A stretch of 7,160 nucleotides of DNA from an uncultured Bacteroidota bacterium (GTDB taxonomy: Bacteria > Bacteroidota > Bacteroidia > Chitinophagales > Chitinophagaceae). This document shows, piece by piece, positions 5,946 through 7,160 of this stretch. The translations under genes were made by a program, and so were the position numbers. The stretch spans positions 1 through 7,160 of the forward strand of contig CAINEG010000254.1 in assembly GCA_903847655.1 (NCBI GenBank), in the 5' to 3' direction. The notes under the pieces were generated by a model. The model had not been told where the DNA came from and ran no database searches. It was given only the letters and a program-made list of their open reading frames with translations. Within the stretch, counting starts at the first letter, position 1. Each line of letters begins with the position of its first letter.

Positions 5946-6866
5946 TTAAAATTTATAAGTAATTCCAAAATCGAAAAAGAAAATATTATTTAAATGGGTT
6001 TCGGAATAGGGCGTAGAATTAACTGTTGTTGTTTTTGACAAACTATTGATAGTAGTTGTATTGATAGAAGTAGTAGTAATTTTATTAAAAGGGATAGCAT
6101 AAGTAGGTGTGAGTGTAATATTCCACCTATTTAAGTCATAGCTAATAGGAAAAGAAAGTTCTAGATCTAAAAACTTAAGCCCTTTCTGATCCACGGTGGT
6201 TGTGCTCTGGAAACTGCCAACTTGAGCCGGTTGTTTAATTTTAGCGTTTTTTAAAGGGTTAAGCCTTCTGTTGATAGTGCTTTCATAAAAATTTAAACTA
6301 CTAAAACTACTATATATACCAGGTGTTATAGTAAGTGTATTCACTTTATTTGAACCTATTGTAATTTCTTTTTCAAAGCCTGGTACTATTTGTAGATCTG
6401 ATTTATTGGAAAAGAAAACATCAAACGAATTATGAAAATTGACAAATTGAAAGTCATAGTTCGCCGTGAATCCAAGATCAGCTGTAATATTACCGCTTAA
6501 TAGGTTAGACTGACTAGAATAAAAATATTTAGACCCATATACTTCTCCGCTTAGTCTTTCTCCAACAGCATAATTGTACCCTAAATCTAATTCAGAAAAA
6601 TCATAGCCTGTTTGTCCTGGGCTTAGTAAATAATTAAGGCTAAAACTAGCATATAAGCCGTTGGCAAAATTTACAGTAGCTGTTGTATAAAAATAGGGTG
6701 CTTTTAAAGAGTCTGCCCTTCCATTGTAAACATAATTGTTCAAATAGTTGGTCTGAATTTTAAAACTAGTCGTATCTTTTTTTGCAATCCCTTTTCGTAT
6801 TGGCTGTGCAACAAGAATAAGGCTAAATAAAAGTGTAAAAAAAGTAAACCATAATTTATTGGCCAT
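5946..6866 (-). CDS. putative outer-membrane beta-barrel protein with signal peptide
   Basis: A 306-residue exported protein of unknown family. The N-terminus is a signal peptide (Lys4, hydrophobic 5-19) with a likely signal peptidase I cut after Ala20, giving Gln21 as the first mature residue. The mature part shows alternating polar and hydrophobic strands rich in Tyr, Phe and Asn, short turns, and ends in FFFDFGITYKF, with the terminal Phe typical of outer-membrane barrels. A Thr/Ser/Asn-rich stretch (about 263-288, with three TTT clusters) probably forms a surface loop. No plug domain, TonB box or lipobox is seen, so it is not a TonB-dependent receptor or lipoprotein. Function cannot be assigned. 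It is the first gene of a pair with the half-size MFS protein one base downstream. The 99-base upstream gap has AT-rich sequence and only weak -7-like boxes (AACTTTTG, GATTTTTG), so its promoter is uncertain. Confidence 0.72.
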   Translation of the reverse strand: MANKLWFTFFTLLFSLILVAQPIRKGIAKKDTTSFKIQTNYLNNYVYNGRADSLKAPYFYTTATVNFANGLYASFSLNYLLSPGQTGYDFSELDLGYNYAVGERLSGEVYGSKYFYSSQSNLLSGNITADLGFTANYDFQFVNFHNSFDVFFSNKSDLQIVPGFEKEITIGSNKVNTLTITPGIYSSFSSLNFYESTINRRLNPLKNAKIKQPAQVGSFQSTTTVDQKGLKFLDLELSFPISYDLNRWNITLTPTYAIPFNKITTTSINTTTINSLSKTTTVNSTPYSETHLNNIFFFDFGITYKF

Positions 6867-6965
6867 TTTTTGATCGAATTTTGGTTTTGGACAAAAATCA
6901 GCACCAAAAGTTTAAAGGCATAGCTTCAAAAAATTTCCAGCTTACAAGCCCCAATAGAGTATGCG

Positions 6966-7160
6966 CTAGCCAGATTTTCTTACAAACTTTGTAAGAATAA
7001 CAATGGTCTGCTCATTCACCTTGCCTTCTATTTGTTCGGGGTTATCGGCTACTAAATGTATTTTTTTAACAATGGTGCCCTTGGGTGCCATGAAATTGGC
7101 GCCCTTCACATTTAAACCTTGCGTCAAGACTACGGTATCTCCATTTAATAATTCTGTTCC
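6966..7160 (-). CDS. PhnA/YjdM-type protein, C-terminal domain only (cut by window edge)
   Basis: The frame enters at 7160 and stops with TAG at 6966, giving the last 64 residues. They read GTELLNGDTVVLTQGLNVKG, then a K-G-T-V-K-I pattern (GTIVKKIHLV), EQIEGKV and a final LTKFVRKSG. This matches the SH3-like C-terminal domain of PhnA/YjdM (PF03831), whose E. coli form has DGDSVTVIKDLKVKG, GTKVKNIRLV and LKSEFVKK. The N-terminal zinc-ribbon part lies outside the window. E. coli YjdM was once linked to phosphonate use, but its true role is unsettled; later work separated it from phosphonoacetate hydrolase. The gene ends 99 bases before the barrel gene on the same strand, and no convincing terminator lies between. 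Confidence 0.85.
   Translation of the reverse strand, partial: GTELLNGDTVVLTQGLNVKGANFMAPKGTIVKKIHLVADNPEQIEGKVNEQTIVILTKFVRKSG

Noticed and set aside
5945..5968. ATG at 5968 as start of the half-size MFS protein
   Set aside because: It would overlap the barrel gene by 23 bases and add a short non-helical stretch; ATG at 5944 fits a TAA-A-ATG coupled start. It is not fully excluded.
6867..6965. Intrinsic terminator after the PhnA-like gene (GCTTGTAAGC followed by a T-run on the minus strand)
   Set aside because: The stem is only three or four pairs with a tiny loop and is separated from the T-run, so it is too weak to call.
1..7160. CRISPR array, tRNA, rRNA, insertion sequence or prophage
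   Set aside because: No regularly spaced repeats, cloverleaf sequence, transposase or phage motifs, or long terminal repeats were found on reading both strands.

Overview
The window looks like ordinary chromosome from an AT-rich member of the Bacteroidota, perhaps a Chitinophagaceae-like lineage (inference). The reasons are codon usage rich in A/T, almost no Shine-Dalgarno sequences before genes, several matches to the Bacteroidota promoter pattern (TTG about 20 nt before TAnnTTTG), an outer-membrane barrel ending in Phe, and family types common in that phylum. No rRNA, tRNA, CRISPR array, transposase or phage gene is visible, and no stretch over 300 bases lacks a gene.

Left part (1-1673, minus strand): a classical NAD-type short-chain dehydrogenase is followed 49 bp downstream by a multi-pass membrane protein of the NagX / heparan-alpha-glucosaminide N-acetyltransferase-like family (DUF5009, COG4299), cut by the left edge. 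A perfect 10-bp inverted repeat sits in the gap. Divergent from these (1844-2960, plus strand) is a lysine 6-dehydrogenase / saccharopine dehydrogenase-like gene. It is split into two frames by one extra A in a run of nine.

Middle part (2976-5025, minus strand): a likely two-gene operon encodes a second, complete NagX-like membrane protein and, 37 bp downstream, a xylose-isomerase-like TIM-barrel protein with a Tat-type signal. The two NagX-like proteins are diverged paralogues about 3 kb apart, each next to an enzyme likely to act on sugars or alcohols. This suggests carbohydrate or amino-sugar metabolism around the inner membrane (inference). A plus-strand 53-residue, lysine-rich protein of unknown function follows at 5163-5324.

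Right part (5396-7160, minus strand): an outer-membrane beta-barrel protein gene is followed after one base by a six-helix, half-size major facilitator protein. At the right edge is the C-terminal domain of a PhnA/YjdM-type protein. Convergent gene ends at about 2970 and 5331-5390 carry inverted repeats that may act as two-way terminators.

I see no clear new defence or mobile system. The points most worth checking are the A9 frameshift, the half-size transporter coupled to a barrel gene, the small basic protein, and the palindrome before the first NagX-like gene.
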